The notes under the pieces: generated by a model
Databases searched by the model: none
What the model saw: only the letters and a program-made list of their open reading frames with translations
What the model was told of the DNA's origin: nothing
Assembly: GCA_024195265.1 (NCBI GenBank)
Contig: JAJLRJ010000003.1
Location: forward strand, 56,791,489 to 56,855,488
Direction: 5' to 3'
Length of the DNA stretch: 64,000 nt
Source: Dendrophyllia cribrosa
Lineage: Eukaryota; Cnidaria; Anthozoa; Scleractinia; Dendrophylliidae
Position numbers and translations under genes: made by a program
In this document: positions 54,462 to 64,000 of the stretch, in pieces
Layout of the letters: the number at the start of each line of letters is the position of its first letter
Position numbering within the stretch: the first letter of the stretch is position 1

Positions 54462-56116
54462 TTGGGACGATCGCAGTCGCTTGGATAGAACTGTGTTCTA
54501 TCCGGACTACTGGGTCGATCGTGAAAAATCGGAGACGATCATATGAGAACTACTCTCAGGCGACCGGGACGATCGAAGCGACCCAAATCTACCCCAGAAT
54601 GCACAATACAATACTGCGGAGCCCCATGCTCATAGAACCTATGCCCGTCATTTTTTATGGTCATGGCTAGCGGAATGTTTCGCGGGCGCGTCGTGTGCCC
54701 GCCCGCCGCCGTACGCGTTGGGCAGGATCTTAGCAATTTTGAAACCAAACCAAGGCTTTGTTTTTCGCGCGGCCACACAGCCGTGAGCTCGGTAAACACT
54801 TAAGTTGGATTGCTGTGTTTAGCGGAGAATTAAAGTCGTTATTTCCCTGCAGTTTTTCGCGGTTTGCTACTAAAGACAGGGATACTAAGAAGCCGCTTTA
54901 GGCTTTCAGGGATAAAATCTTGCTTCGAGGAACTTCATACGTTTTATCAATGCAGGAGCAATGCGGGGAGATGTTTGTTTTACAGATTTCAGAACCAAAG
55001 ATTGGATTTCCAAGTAGTCGAAGGACTTAAAGGTTAAAAATAAATTACATTTTTCGATGGGAATGTATGTTGATATCAATCTGTGATTGACTTTTTCTTT
55101 GTGCTCTCGTTAGTTTAGGAGAATTGTTTATAAAACGTGCTTAAATTCAGTTGTATTGATTTCTTGAATTTCATCGAAGACAGCTTGGCCTCGATGCGCT
55201 ATAAATGGTACGCATTTTGCTTTTAAACATAAACTTATTGAGATTTGAATAAAATTTTTCGAAAGAAGATTGTGTTGTGCAATTTTATGTGTTTGGTCAT
55301 TCATTACATAGGTTGAAAAGCGATTTTATGTAAACAAAACAAGACTTGGATTTTATAGACTTTGTAGTAACCAAAGCCGTTCTAACTTCACGGCGCGTCG
55401 CGTTATGTAACTATGTTTGTGTATTTTTTGCAATTTTGATTTCCAAATCAGTTTCTCGGGCAATTTTTGATACGTAATAGGTATATTTTATTCGGAAATT
55501 AGTCATACTAGTTATTCTAGACCCAGAAAAAGTTGTTTTTGTGAACTTTTGTACGGTCTAAATGTACTGTGCAGACGGTCACATAAGCCTCGCGTAATTC
55601 TGTTTTTGAGAATTGCTAAAATTGAAAAATAGTCGGTTCGTCAATCTTAATTCTTGTGCTTCCGACCTTTCACCTTAGAGAGCGACGCTGTTAGGCTCAG
55701 CCTATCTATATATATATTAGCTCTACCAGTGCCAAAATGGAGACAACTTCGGAATTTTACTCGGTTGAGTCTACCTTCTATAGCTCAGAAGGAGGTCGGA
55801 CACCTTATTGAGAATTATATAACGTAATGTCGACACTTCGAATTTTATTTTCAATAAATTTTTAAGTGTAAAAAAGAAAATCTAGGCTAAGGCTTACATA
55901 GCCTACCGTACCAGGGTACCACCTAGCTTCTCGGGTTGTTTGGACCTAAATTTAACTATATAAACCGCTAACCCTAGTTGTCGGACCCAGTTTGCGACCG
56001 CGCTATTGACGTTCGGGACGATCATATGAGAACCCGAAGCGCTTAAGTCGTCCCGATTGTCTGTGTCGTTTGTTTGTTTGAAAGCACTCGGACGACCGGG
56101 GCGATTATATGAGAAC
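54462..56116. other. Right part of the 6.3-kb copy-B insertion
   Basis: No gene found. GGGACGATCATATGAGAAC-type words near 54470-54600, 56010-56040 and 56088-56116 repeat the ends of the 49811 element. 55706-55720 is a short AT repeat. Confidence 0.45.
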
Positions 56117-56460
56117 CAGCCTTTAGCAACCACAACGGCAACGCCAAAGAAAACGTCATTGAAAAAAAGAATTTGCGCTCATTTAAACTACTATGAAATT
56201 GTTTGTTTAATGTGATTGAATTGTCCAGGAGCTGAATTGGTAGGGACGGCTTTCAAGTTCAGATAGAGCAAGGAAAATTAACCGTCGTGCGTTCACGTTC
56301 TCCACAAAACCTATAATTTGATGATTCGACGTTGTTGTTTTGCAGGGAATGGCAAAGAAATGTATCAAATGTAAAACGCACGTGCAGAGGCATTTTTTTC
56401 GCTCATTGAACCTATTGTTTTGTGCCGCTCTCGCTGCCGTCGTGGTTATTAAAGCTCCCT
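56117..56460. mobile_element. MITE with CAACCACAACGGCAACG ends
   Basis: Left TTAGCAACCACAACGGCAAC and right CGCTGCCGTCGTGGTTATTA are inverted. The interior includes GTTGTTGTTTTGCAG and GGCAAAGAAATG. Partly repeated at 48640-48965. Confidence 0.65.
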
Positions 56461-56583
56461 AATTATCTAAGGTATCAGGATACCCCAAAACACCACTTTG
56501 CTTTCGTGACTTTTTATTTTTCTATTCCTCATTAGCACCCCAAGAAACTGAGTTTATATATTTTCTGAAAGAGTTATAATTAA

Positions 56584-58290
56584 GGTGGCTCGACTGGGTT
56601 TTTTGGCGACATAACACCCCAACTTTGAACGGCTGATACTTCACTGTCTGAGATCGGTCAGGCAAGCTGCTTCACACATATACTAGAGATGAAATAAACT
56701 TTCCAAAAAGTAGATTTGATTGACATCAGTGTTACCATAACAACGATCTGATGACGTCATTGTTTTTGCATATGAGTAATTTTCTCAACATCTAGACCTA
56801 AACTTTTAAAACGACTGTATGCCTCTTATAGTCTAGATGTATGTCTTCAAGACTGCAAAGTTTGAACAAATTCTATGAGAGCGTTTTCGAATAAAATTGA
56901 GTTGAATATTTTCCATCAAAAATATAAAAATTCGCATTACTTTCTGTTATTTCGTCGATGCCAGCGTTTTCCTGACAAATTGAAACAATATTTTCACCAT
57001 ATATTATTCATGTGCCATAAAACTACATTCCTTAAAGGTTTCGTCCTGTTTGCTTTACTAGATTTCAGTTGATGTGATCGGAAGCAATGTCTTAAATATG
57101 CTCATTCTACTCACAGAAGTAACACTTTTGTTAGGGAAGCGTTTATTTGAAAACTAGTCGATGAAATTGTTTTAAAATCTTTTGATCTAAAGTTGTACAT
57201 GTAGTGCACTATCTCTGCAAATTTCAAGTGCATTGAATCACTTTAAGGGCGCAAAATAAAATTAAAATTATAGGGGACTTTTGCATTCGTCTTCCAAAGT
57301 TTCATTGCCGTATTATTTGTTGACAGCTGGTTTATTTCATTCTACACATTTGTGCACTTTTGAATAAATTTTAAACGTGTTACATGTGCATGACCGCAGC
57401 CTTGTGTTAATTGTCATTGTAGTCATTGTACTATGAAAAGAATTTTCACGATCGCTTTGGAGCATGCAGGCATGGCAAACGTGTTGTTTCAAAAGCGCAC
57501 AAATATGTAGCATGTAGACAAAAGAGAAAGTCTTGAAATAAACCAGCTGTCAACAAATAATACGGCAATGAAACTTTGGAAGACGAAAGCAAAAGTCCCC
57601 TATACTTTTAATTGTATTTCGCGCCCTTAAAATGATTCAATGCACTTGAAATTTGCAGAGATAGTGCATTACATGTATAACTTTAGGTCAAAAGATTTTA
57701 AAAAATTTTCATCGACTAGTTTTCAAAGAAACGCTTTCCTAACAAAAGTGTTACTTCTGTAAGTAGAATGAGCATATTTAAGACATTTCTTCCGATCACA
57801 TCAACTGAAATCTAGTAAAGCAAATAGGATGAAACCTTCAAGAAATGTAGTTTTATGGCACATGAATAATATATGGTGAAAATATTGTTTCAATTTGTCA
57901 GGAAAACGCTGGCATCGACGAAATAACAGAAAGTAATGCGAATTTTTATATTTTTGATGGAAAATATTCAACTCAATTTTATTCGAAAACGCTCTCACAG
58001 AATTTTTACAAACTTTGCAGTCTTGAAGACATACATCTGGACTATAAGAGGCATACAGTCGTTTTAAAAGTTTAGGTCTAGATGTTGAGAAAATGACTAA
58101 TATGCAAAAACCATGACGTCATCAGATCGTTGTTATGATAAAACTGATGTCAATCAAATCTACTTTTTTGGAAAGTTCATTTCTTCTCTAGTTTATGTGT
58201 GAAGCAGCTTGCCTGACCGATCTCAGACAGTGAAGTATCAGCCGTTCAAAGTTGGGGTGTTATGTCGCCAAAAAACCCAGTCGAGCCACC
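56584..58290. mobile_element. 1.7-kb TTAA foldback element with arms of about 755 bp
   Basis: GGTGGCTCGACTGGG starts the left arm and its complement ends the right arm; TTAA on both sides (56580-56583, 58291-58294). Arms 56584-57340 and 57535-58290 are close to identical. Its ends belong to the same GGTGGCTC group as 24096-25229. Confidence 0.9.
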
Positions 58291-58583
58291 TTAAAGATTG
58301 CAAAAACCTATTTATATGAAACAAAAAACGATTAATGCGTTTAGAATATAGCGAGTGGTTTACAAAAGCACATCTCACATCTTCACAAAATTGAGTTCCG
58401 CTGCTGCAGGAAATGATCTAAAGAAGGAGATAAATATCGCGCCAAGTACCTTCTCTATGGAAATTTTAAATTATTTCCTTTAAATGTAAACTATTTTTAC
58501 TTGAGTACAAAAAAAGGTTGTTGTCGTTGTCGTCATCATCCTTAAGATATCATTTCGTTTAAGGTACATGTACTCCAAATGAG

Positions 58584-58681
58584 CTGGGGTCAATTCAATA
58601 AAACTTTTACAAGTGTAGTTATTGTTTTCAACCTCTAAAACAATGGCTACACTTGTAAAAGTTTTATTGAATTGACCCCAG
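58584..58681. mobile_element. 98-bp near-perfect palindrome
   Basis: CTGGGGTCAATTCAATAAAA and the bases after it mirror across a short centre. Absent from copy A. Confidence 0.85.
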
Positions 58682-58836
58682 GCTAAAAAAAAGGCAAACG
58701 CCTCATAAGAGCGTTGTTTTTTGGTGCAAAATACGATTGCTTAATTACTTAATTAATTTGGTGCAAAATACGATTGCTTAATTACAGCTTCAACAGAAAA
58801 ATTTTGATCAAATGAGGCTTCACTTGAAACTATCTT

Positions 58837-59022
58837 ATAGACCCTATTCATAAATGGCGGCCAGTTTATTATTCTTTTATATTTATGCTAATCAGCCCAA
58901 CTAACCTCGTTAGCATGTGCAAAATTAAAAAGAATTTTTGCGCTAAAATGAGGCTAGTTGGGCTGATTAGCATGAATATAAAAGAATAAATAAATCGGCT
59001 GCCATTTATGAATAGGGTCTAT
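58837..59022. mobile_element. 186-bp palindromic MITE
   Basis: ATAGACCCTATTCATAAATG and complement, arms of about 75 bp, absent from copy A. Confidence 0.82.
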
Positions 59023-59586
59023 GACATGAAATTTTCGTGACACTTGATTTCGCGAATTTCCTCCTTCCCATCACCCCTCGCGCTCCCCTTGGCGCGTTTC
59101 TCTTGGTAGAGACTGAGGGACGACTGGGGATGAGTCACAGAGTCAGGAAAGGGGATCTCAAAAGCTCAAGTTTTTAAAGGAAAATAGGCCACTTCGAAAA
59201 ATACCATAATATGTGCAGTAAATTATATTTTAATAAATTTAAGTTTAATAAATGTGTAAATTTATGTGCAGGCTCAGCCTCACCGAGGTGTAATTATCCA
59301 AGTCTCCTTTGTTAGAATGGAACAATAGAATTCAATTCAGAGTACATGGAGGAATGCTAGGACATAGCATTATGTGTTCGTATAAAAATGTGAAACGGAA
59401 GCAAATTGCCAAGAAGTTGAAGCATAGCATGTGCAGTTCGTGCTGAAAACAAAAGAAATTGAAAAAATCAGGCTTACAAGCATCACCCAATCCTGCACTT
59501 TAAAGAGTATTATCGTATGTTTCGCAGTGGCCTACATGTATTTAAAGCTAAATTGGAATGTCCTCCTTACATGGGAGGTTTAGGGA
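59023..59586. other. Right end of copy B and RIOK1 3' flank
   Basis: No gene. 59183-59545 has no match in copy A. Confidence 0.5.
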
Positions 59587-59592
59587 TTTATT
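59587..59592 (-). terminator. Poly(A) signal of RIOK1
   Basis: AATAAA on the minus strand, about 45 bases past the stop codon. Confidence 0.6.
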
Positions 59593-59635
59593 TTGTGGAA
59601 CAACACATTTTGTGTCTGATTTTTTTTTAAAACAT

Positions 59636-61402
59636 TCAGTTATTTCTTCCTCGTTTTGTTTTAGCTAACTTATCCTTTCTTTTTTTCACATGTTTGGGTG
59701 TTTTGTTTTTTCGCTTTTCCCTGTTGGCTTCTTTCACAAGTTTCTTGTGTTCCTTTTTGTTCAAAGTCAGTGTTTTTTTCTCTGAAACTTCACTTGTTTG
59801 TTCGCCATTCTCATCTTCACTGTCACTTCCGTTGTCAGAACTTTCACTACTTCCACCCCCCTCATTTTCACAGTTTTCACTGTTCACATCAGCTTTATCT
59901 TCTCCATGACTAACAATGCTGCTGTTTTTAAGTAGCTTGGGATGAGCCTGAACTCCAGTGAGATCAGCTTTTAAACCTGTCAGAGTGGAATACAAAATAT
60001 CATCTGCTTGACCTTCTTTTGCCTTCTCTGCATCTTTCTCAAAGTCTACTACTTGATCAAGGGTGCGAGGTATGTATGCTTTCTTGAACACCTCCTCTTG
60101 AACTGTGTGTTCAGGAGAATCCTCTTCAACTCCACGATTAGTAGCGATGGCTTGGGCTTTTTCAAGGTAATCATCCACATTGTCATCACTGATGTTAGGA
60201 TCTGTGACAAAGTCAAACAGCTCTCTCACCGTCATAACACATACACCATTCTTCTTGAAGAAGTCTGTGACATTTGTACAGTCTTTCCTCAGAAACTCCA
60301 ACGCGTGCGGATGGTCATGTTCAACAGACTGTGAAACGTCAATCACATACAGCTTATCCTGTTCGTACAGCATGTTGAACTCGCTGAGATCAGCATGGAC
60401 AAGCCGACATTTCCAGTAAATGTTTCGAACAATCTGAATGCATTGTAAATATAATTCTCTGGCTTTTGACTCAGACAATGTGACATCTTTAAGTAGAGGT
60501 GCTGGCCAGCCATCTGTCCCAATAAAACCCATAACAAGAACATGACTGCGTAGGATTATTGGCTCTGGGCAGGGTATACCAGCTTGGTGCATTCGAGTTA
60601 GGTTGCGCATTTCTTTCTCTGCCCAAGTCTTTACCATCTTGCGGGGATTGTGTTTACAGTAACCATGTCGAAACCTGAACTCACCGGTAACATACCTATC
60701 CCTGTCCTTGAATATTAGGATAGAAGTCTTGTACACCTTAACTGCTCTCTCATCACCTTTAGCATTAGTAGCATGGTACACATTGGCTTCTTTACCAGTG
60801 CTGATGCATCCATTTATCTCACAGATAACTCCTTTGTTGAGAATTTTGAACAGAATCATTCTAGTGCGAGGATCAAGGACTTGTTCAACAGTCGCCCTAT
60901 CTGCCTTGTCTTTCGCACGCATCCTTTCGTTTTCAAGCTTTTTGCTTGCTTGTATTAAGACGTTAGCAGCTTTATTGGACAATTTAGGTCCCTCATACCT
61001 TTCAACTTTAATTCGGTTGCCAAATTTCTCCAGCGATTTCTCGTTCGGTTGCAACGTCGACTGGCGTTTGCCAGAGGTGTTAGTCACGTTAACCTCCGAT
61101 TTTGACGCGTTGTAACGTTTGGTGAAATCCCCAGTTTCGTCTTCCCAGTCCCATTCTCCAAAATCCTCTTCGTCACTATCAGAGTCGTCCGATGAAGATT
61201 TCACGTGGTCATTCGATCCGCCATTTTGGGCTTCGTTCGAGTCTTTTGCGATCATTTCCTGGGTTTCATGCGTGCAATAGTCGATCAGCGAATTAGGTAC
61301 TACACTGGTGTCTTCTTCAGCGTCTTCAAACTGTCCATCGTGGACAGAAACTTGACTAGAAACGTTTTCTTTGAAGACATCCATGCAAACATCAAAATCC
61401 AC
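59636..61402 (-). CDS. RIOK1: Serine/threonine-protein kinase RIO1
   Basis: 588 residues in one exon, close to the usual metazoan length. RIO1 is an atypical kinase/ATPase that binds late pre-40S particles and supports final 18S rRNA processing in the cytoplasm. Acidic N-terminus (SSSDDSDSDEEDFGEWDWED, 69-88), ATP-binding loop STGKEANVY (201-209), catalytic Lys in VKVYK (222), RIO loop LIFKDRDRYV, catalytic HADLSEFN (H336, D338) and metal-binding IDVSQSVEHDHP (D355). The end is an acidic stretch (about 515-540) and a Lys/Arg-rich tail likely to bind RNA or direct localisation. All key residues are intact. Human RIOK1 has many introns, so an intronless copy raises the question of a retrogene, although no target duplication or clear poly(A) tail was seen. 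A divergent + strand gene begins about 2 kb upstream. Confidence 0.97.
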   Translation of the reverse strand: MDFDVCMDVFKENVSSQVSVHDGQFEDAEEDTSVVPNSLIDYCTHETQEMIAKDSNEAQNGGSNDHVKSSSDDSDSDEEDFGEWDWEDETGDFTKRYNASKSEVNVTNTSGKRQSTLQPNEKSLEKFGNRIKVERYEGPKLSNKAANVLIQASKKLENERMRAKDKADRATVEQVLDPRTRMILFKILNKGVICEINGCISTGKEANVYHATNAKGDERAVKVYKTSILIFKDRDRYVTGEFRFRHGYCKHNPRKMVKTWAEKEMRNLTRMHQAGIPCPEPIILRSHVLVMGFIGTDGWPAPLLKDVTLSESKARELYLQCIQIVRNIYWKCRLVHADLSEFNMLYEQDKLYVIDVSQSVEHDHPHALEFLRKDCTNVTDFFKKNGVCVMTVRELFDFVTDPNISDDNVDDYLEKAQAIATNRGVEEDSPEHTVQEEVFKKAYIPRTLDQVVDFEKDAEKAKEGQADDILYSTLTGLKADLTGVQAHPKLLKNSSIVSHGEDKADVNSENCENEGGGSSESSDNGSDSEDENGEQTSEVSEKKTLTLNKKEHKKLVKEANREKRKNKTPKHVKKRKDKLAKTKRGRNN

Positions 61403-63635
61403 ACGAGAAAGACGAGGAAAACTATTGCAACACCAATTTTGAGCCAGCAGTTTGAGTGATCAGTGGACGATCAAAGTGCGCACGAGCAGAAGCGAACGCT
61501 GCGTGACGCTTCGGGTTCTTTTTGAAAGAAATTTTCATTGTGACAAGAGAGGTTGTTTGTTTATTTTTTCGACTGGTACCGTCGCGTTTCTACAAAATTA
61601 TCGGTGCTTGCAGCAAAAGTTTTTTCCCGAGAAGCTGTTTCTTCTGGCCCAAAGTGTCATTTGCGAGTCACGTGTTGGTCTGTCATGCCATTCAAGATTT
61701 AGAACGTGACATTTTGGGCTGTTGACCATTTCATTTTTTTTAAACAGAATTCATGCATTATAATTAGAAGCTTGCATATTCTAATCTCAGTTTCGCTTTG
61801 CTAACAAGACCAGGATTTTCAACGACTTCCGGATTTTTGGAGACACTGTGAAAGAGTTTAATGGAAGCTGAAAGTTCTGGACAAGTGTGGTAAATCGATC
61901 TTACCGCGTTGCTGTAACATTGGCGAAAATTCAGAACTGCTTCGCAACAATTGAAACGCCGGCGGAACCTCTAGAATAAGCTTACGTTGCAGATAAAATC
62001 ACAAGTGTTTTCTCAGCTTAAAGATTGGATTTTTAAGCTTTCTGGGAATTTTATAACTGGGGTTAATCACGAGATATGGATTTCTCGTGATGAAATAAGG
62101 GAGAGGCCTTTGAACAATTCAATGTACATGTAATAGGCGAGATGATATGCGTAATGGCAATTGACGGGAGAAATCTATCTGGTAGATGACCAAGGTAAGT
62201 TTATTTAACATAAATTACAACTCACTGACTTTAAAATACTCCTTATTTCTGTGTCAGAATATATTGTTATAAATCAAGCAAATATAGCTTATAATGCATT
62301 GTGCATTGTTCTTGCATCCACATGCAGTAACTTCGTTCAGCTTACGTGTATATAATTACTGTAAATCAAATTTAGTGAATTCTGGAACAAAGTAACTTAT
62401 TGCAAAAAAGGGAAAAATATTCAAGTGAGTTCGAGAAATTTAAATTATTTAAATTATCCTGTTACTGGACATCAAAACTTTCAAAGTAAGATGTAAACTT
62501 TATGCCAGCTTTATAGTTTATACCCACTGTATATAGCTGCATGCGTGACCTGGCAGCTTCAATTGTCTCATCGCTACTTTTAGCATGGATAATCGATTTC
62601 GTAATATTTGCACGTTTCAAAAAAAATTACTGTTGGCTCGTGTTGTGCAAGATGTCGAAAACCTTACTCTTGTTATCCATGTGTAAGTACATGTATTAAG
62701 CTTCATTTCGGTTGTTTTATCAGTAAATTTCAAATTAGATTCACCCAGAATGTTTTTACTTTTCCGCCATAAACAATTGGAATAATTCGTGCTTTGTTTC
62801 AGGGATTCAATAATTGGATCACCAAAACAATCAGTGTAATTGTAACACTTTGTATCATACCCGTGCGCTGTATAAGTTAGCTATTGCACAAACATATTGC
62901 AAAATTCTAAAAACTGTATATTGGATTTAGTTTGCTGTGGAATAAAGCTTGAGTCAATAAGCAGGACTGCTTGGTAAAACATTGCTAAGGCATATTAGAT
63001 CAAATATGTCAGCTTATTTCAAGCTATATTTTGCTTTCTTTGTCATCAGAGATAAACCTAAAAAAAAAAACTGGCCAAGAATAGTACAGTGCTGTACGTA
63101 GTTGTAAATTAAATATTTATGGAATGGTTTAAATAAGTGGTTGTTCTGATCTTTATCTTTCTTTGCCTCATATTATTGTCTTAGATTCTAATAAACTTAA
63201 ACACAAACTGATGGAAAATGAAAATGAAAATGAAACCAAAAACCACAACATACATGGAAATGCAAGAAGTTGACAAGCAAGGCCTCATTAATGATTCCTT
63301 ATTTATATTCAATAGATAATTTTCTTCCCATTAGTACATTTTCTACATGTAGATTTTAATCAATGTGTCATGTAGAGATGTAGACTATGTTATTCACAAT
63401 CATTTTGTACTGAGAGTTGATCAATCCTATCCTGAAGATAAAATGCCCCATACAGTTGTAAAATGTATAATATGTTTGGTTTATTTTTATAGCAACTGAT
63501 ATTTGACTTTAAATGCACCAAAACCCATTAGAAATAAAACTGAACTTTGGTTCATTGCCAAGGCACATTGATGATGAAACAGAAATGGTTACTAAAAATA
63601 ATTATTACTCAAAGTAAAATACTTTATCTCTACAG
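61403..63635. other. Divergent promoter region and intron of the next gene
   Basis: A shared promoter between RIOK1 (-) and a + strand gene is likely. CAAG/GTAAGT at 62194/62195 is a strong donor and may end a non-coding first exon. The rest is AT-rich and holds no recognised gene or repeat. Confidence 0.45.
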
Positions 63636-63800
63636 CTTTAGATAAACAATTTCTTGCAAAATCCCTGCCAAGCTGCTACAATGTCAACCCCAAAGACTTC
63701 TGTTGCCAATCATTATTTGCTGGAATCAGAACTTTCACCAAAAGTCAACATTGCCATGTCTACGGAAGAAATTCCTGCTTATGACAGCAACTCAGGGGAG
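63636..63800 (+). CDS. First coding exon of an unidentified gene, runs off the window
   Basis: Acceptor CTCTACAG at 63635, ATG at 63681, and 40 codons in frame to a strong donor GAG/GTAAGA at 63800/63801: MSTPKTSVANHYLLESELSP, continuing to AMSTEEIPAYDSNSGE. Ser/Glu-rich and without a signal peptide; the family is not recognised. The 5' UTR may begin in the exon ending at 62194. The orientation is divergent from RIOK1. Confidence 0.6.
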
Positions 63801-64000
63801 GTAAGAAAGAAAGTGGCTAACATGACTAAACAATCGTTGCACACCCTTGAGATAACGAAAGCTACATATCCAATTTATAATAATGTAAATTTATATTTTA
63901 TAAAGCAAAACCAGTCTATTTTGTTGCCACTAGCTTACAGTAGTTACACATCACAGCAATTCAGCATTAGCCTTTTTTTTTACTATAATTACTTACTGTC
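63801..64000 (+). other. Intron of the unidentified gene
   Basis: Sequence after the donor; nothing else seen. Confidence 0.5.

Larger units (their letters stand above)
38365..59569 (+). repeat. Segmental duplication, copy B
   Basis: Collinear with 20252-30622 but twice as long through insertions at about 41837-42835, 43807-44653, 49546-49730, 49806-56470, 56584-58290, 58584-58681, 58837-59022 and 59183-59545. It ends next to the RIOK1 3' end, so this may be the original locus (inference). Confidence 0.88.

Noticed and set aside
54539..54799. Minus-strand 86-codon frame, and other frames between 54462 and 56133
   Set aside because: They run through repeated GACGATC / CATATGAGAAC motifs without coding features.
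56875..57072. 65-codon frame repeated at 57801-57998
   Set aside because: Both copies are the two arms of one foldback element; similarity follows from the inverted repeat and no family is recognised.
59694..61115. Plus-strand frames opposite RIOK1
   Set aside because: Shadows of the kinase coding strand without domains.
61452..61725. Plus-strand frames just upstream of RIOK1
   Set aside because: No splice support or domain; more likely the promoter or 5' leader region between the divergent genes.

Overview
The window looks like nuclear DNA of a cnidarian, most likely a stony coral. This is inference from AT-rich intergenic DNA, spliced genes with GT/AG introns, a very dense load of terminal-inverted-repeat DNA transposons (many on TTAA), CR1/L2-like and Tx1-like LINE fragments, a Ngaro-type tyrosine-recombinase retrotransposon and intronless class A GPCRs. 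Nothing suggests bacteria: there are no operons or ribosome binding sites. All gene models are read by eye.

Layout. 195-5648 is one large MULE transposon with a broken PHD-finger/MULE transposase gene. 6856-8268 is a 5'-truncated LINE (- strand). 8473-12824 is a spliced + strand gene for a MULE-type protein (N-terminal Cys/His domain, intact D/D/E core, SWIM finger), the best candidate for an uncharacterised host or transposon gene. 13604-14383 may be the start of a small spliced gene. 15300-19430 is a TTAA-flanked piggyBac-like element lying inside an old LINE tail.

The middle of the window is a direct segmental duplication. Copy A (20252-30622) and copy B (38365-59569) share, in order, a tRNA-His-like relic, a GPCR gene (-), two abutting TTAA elements, a Tx1-like LINE remnant, a foldback element with a poly-C tract of about 80 bp, and the orphan last exon of a URB2-like gene. 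Copy B is longer because of later insertions (a nested hAT-like pair, a composite block of about 6.3 kb with a LINE, and foldback elements), and it ends just beyond the 3' end of RIOK1. A third remnant, copy C (32703-32790 and 37931-38047), is split by a LINE tail holding a MITE holding a Ngaro element.

Host genes with confident identity: RIOK1 (59636-61402, -, intronless, apparently intact), two GPCR paralogues (21345-22505 and 39445-40611, -) and two URB2-like last exons. A + strand gene begins at 63681 and leaves the window. The two GPCRs differ mainly by amino-acid changes in the first 265 residues while neighbouring non-coding DNA is almost identical, which makes them the best candidates for recent functional divergence. 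RIOK1 (40S maturation) and URB2 (60S biogenesis) are both ribosome-assembly factors, but only a URB2 tail is present, so no functional link is claimed.
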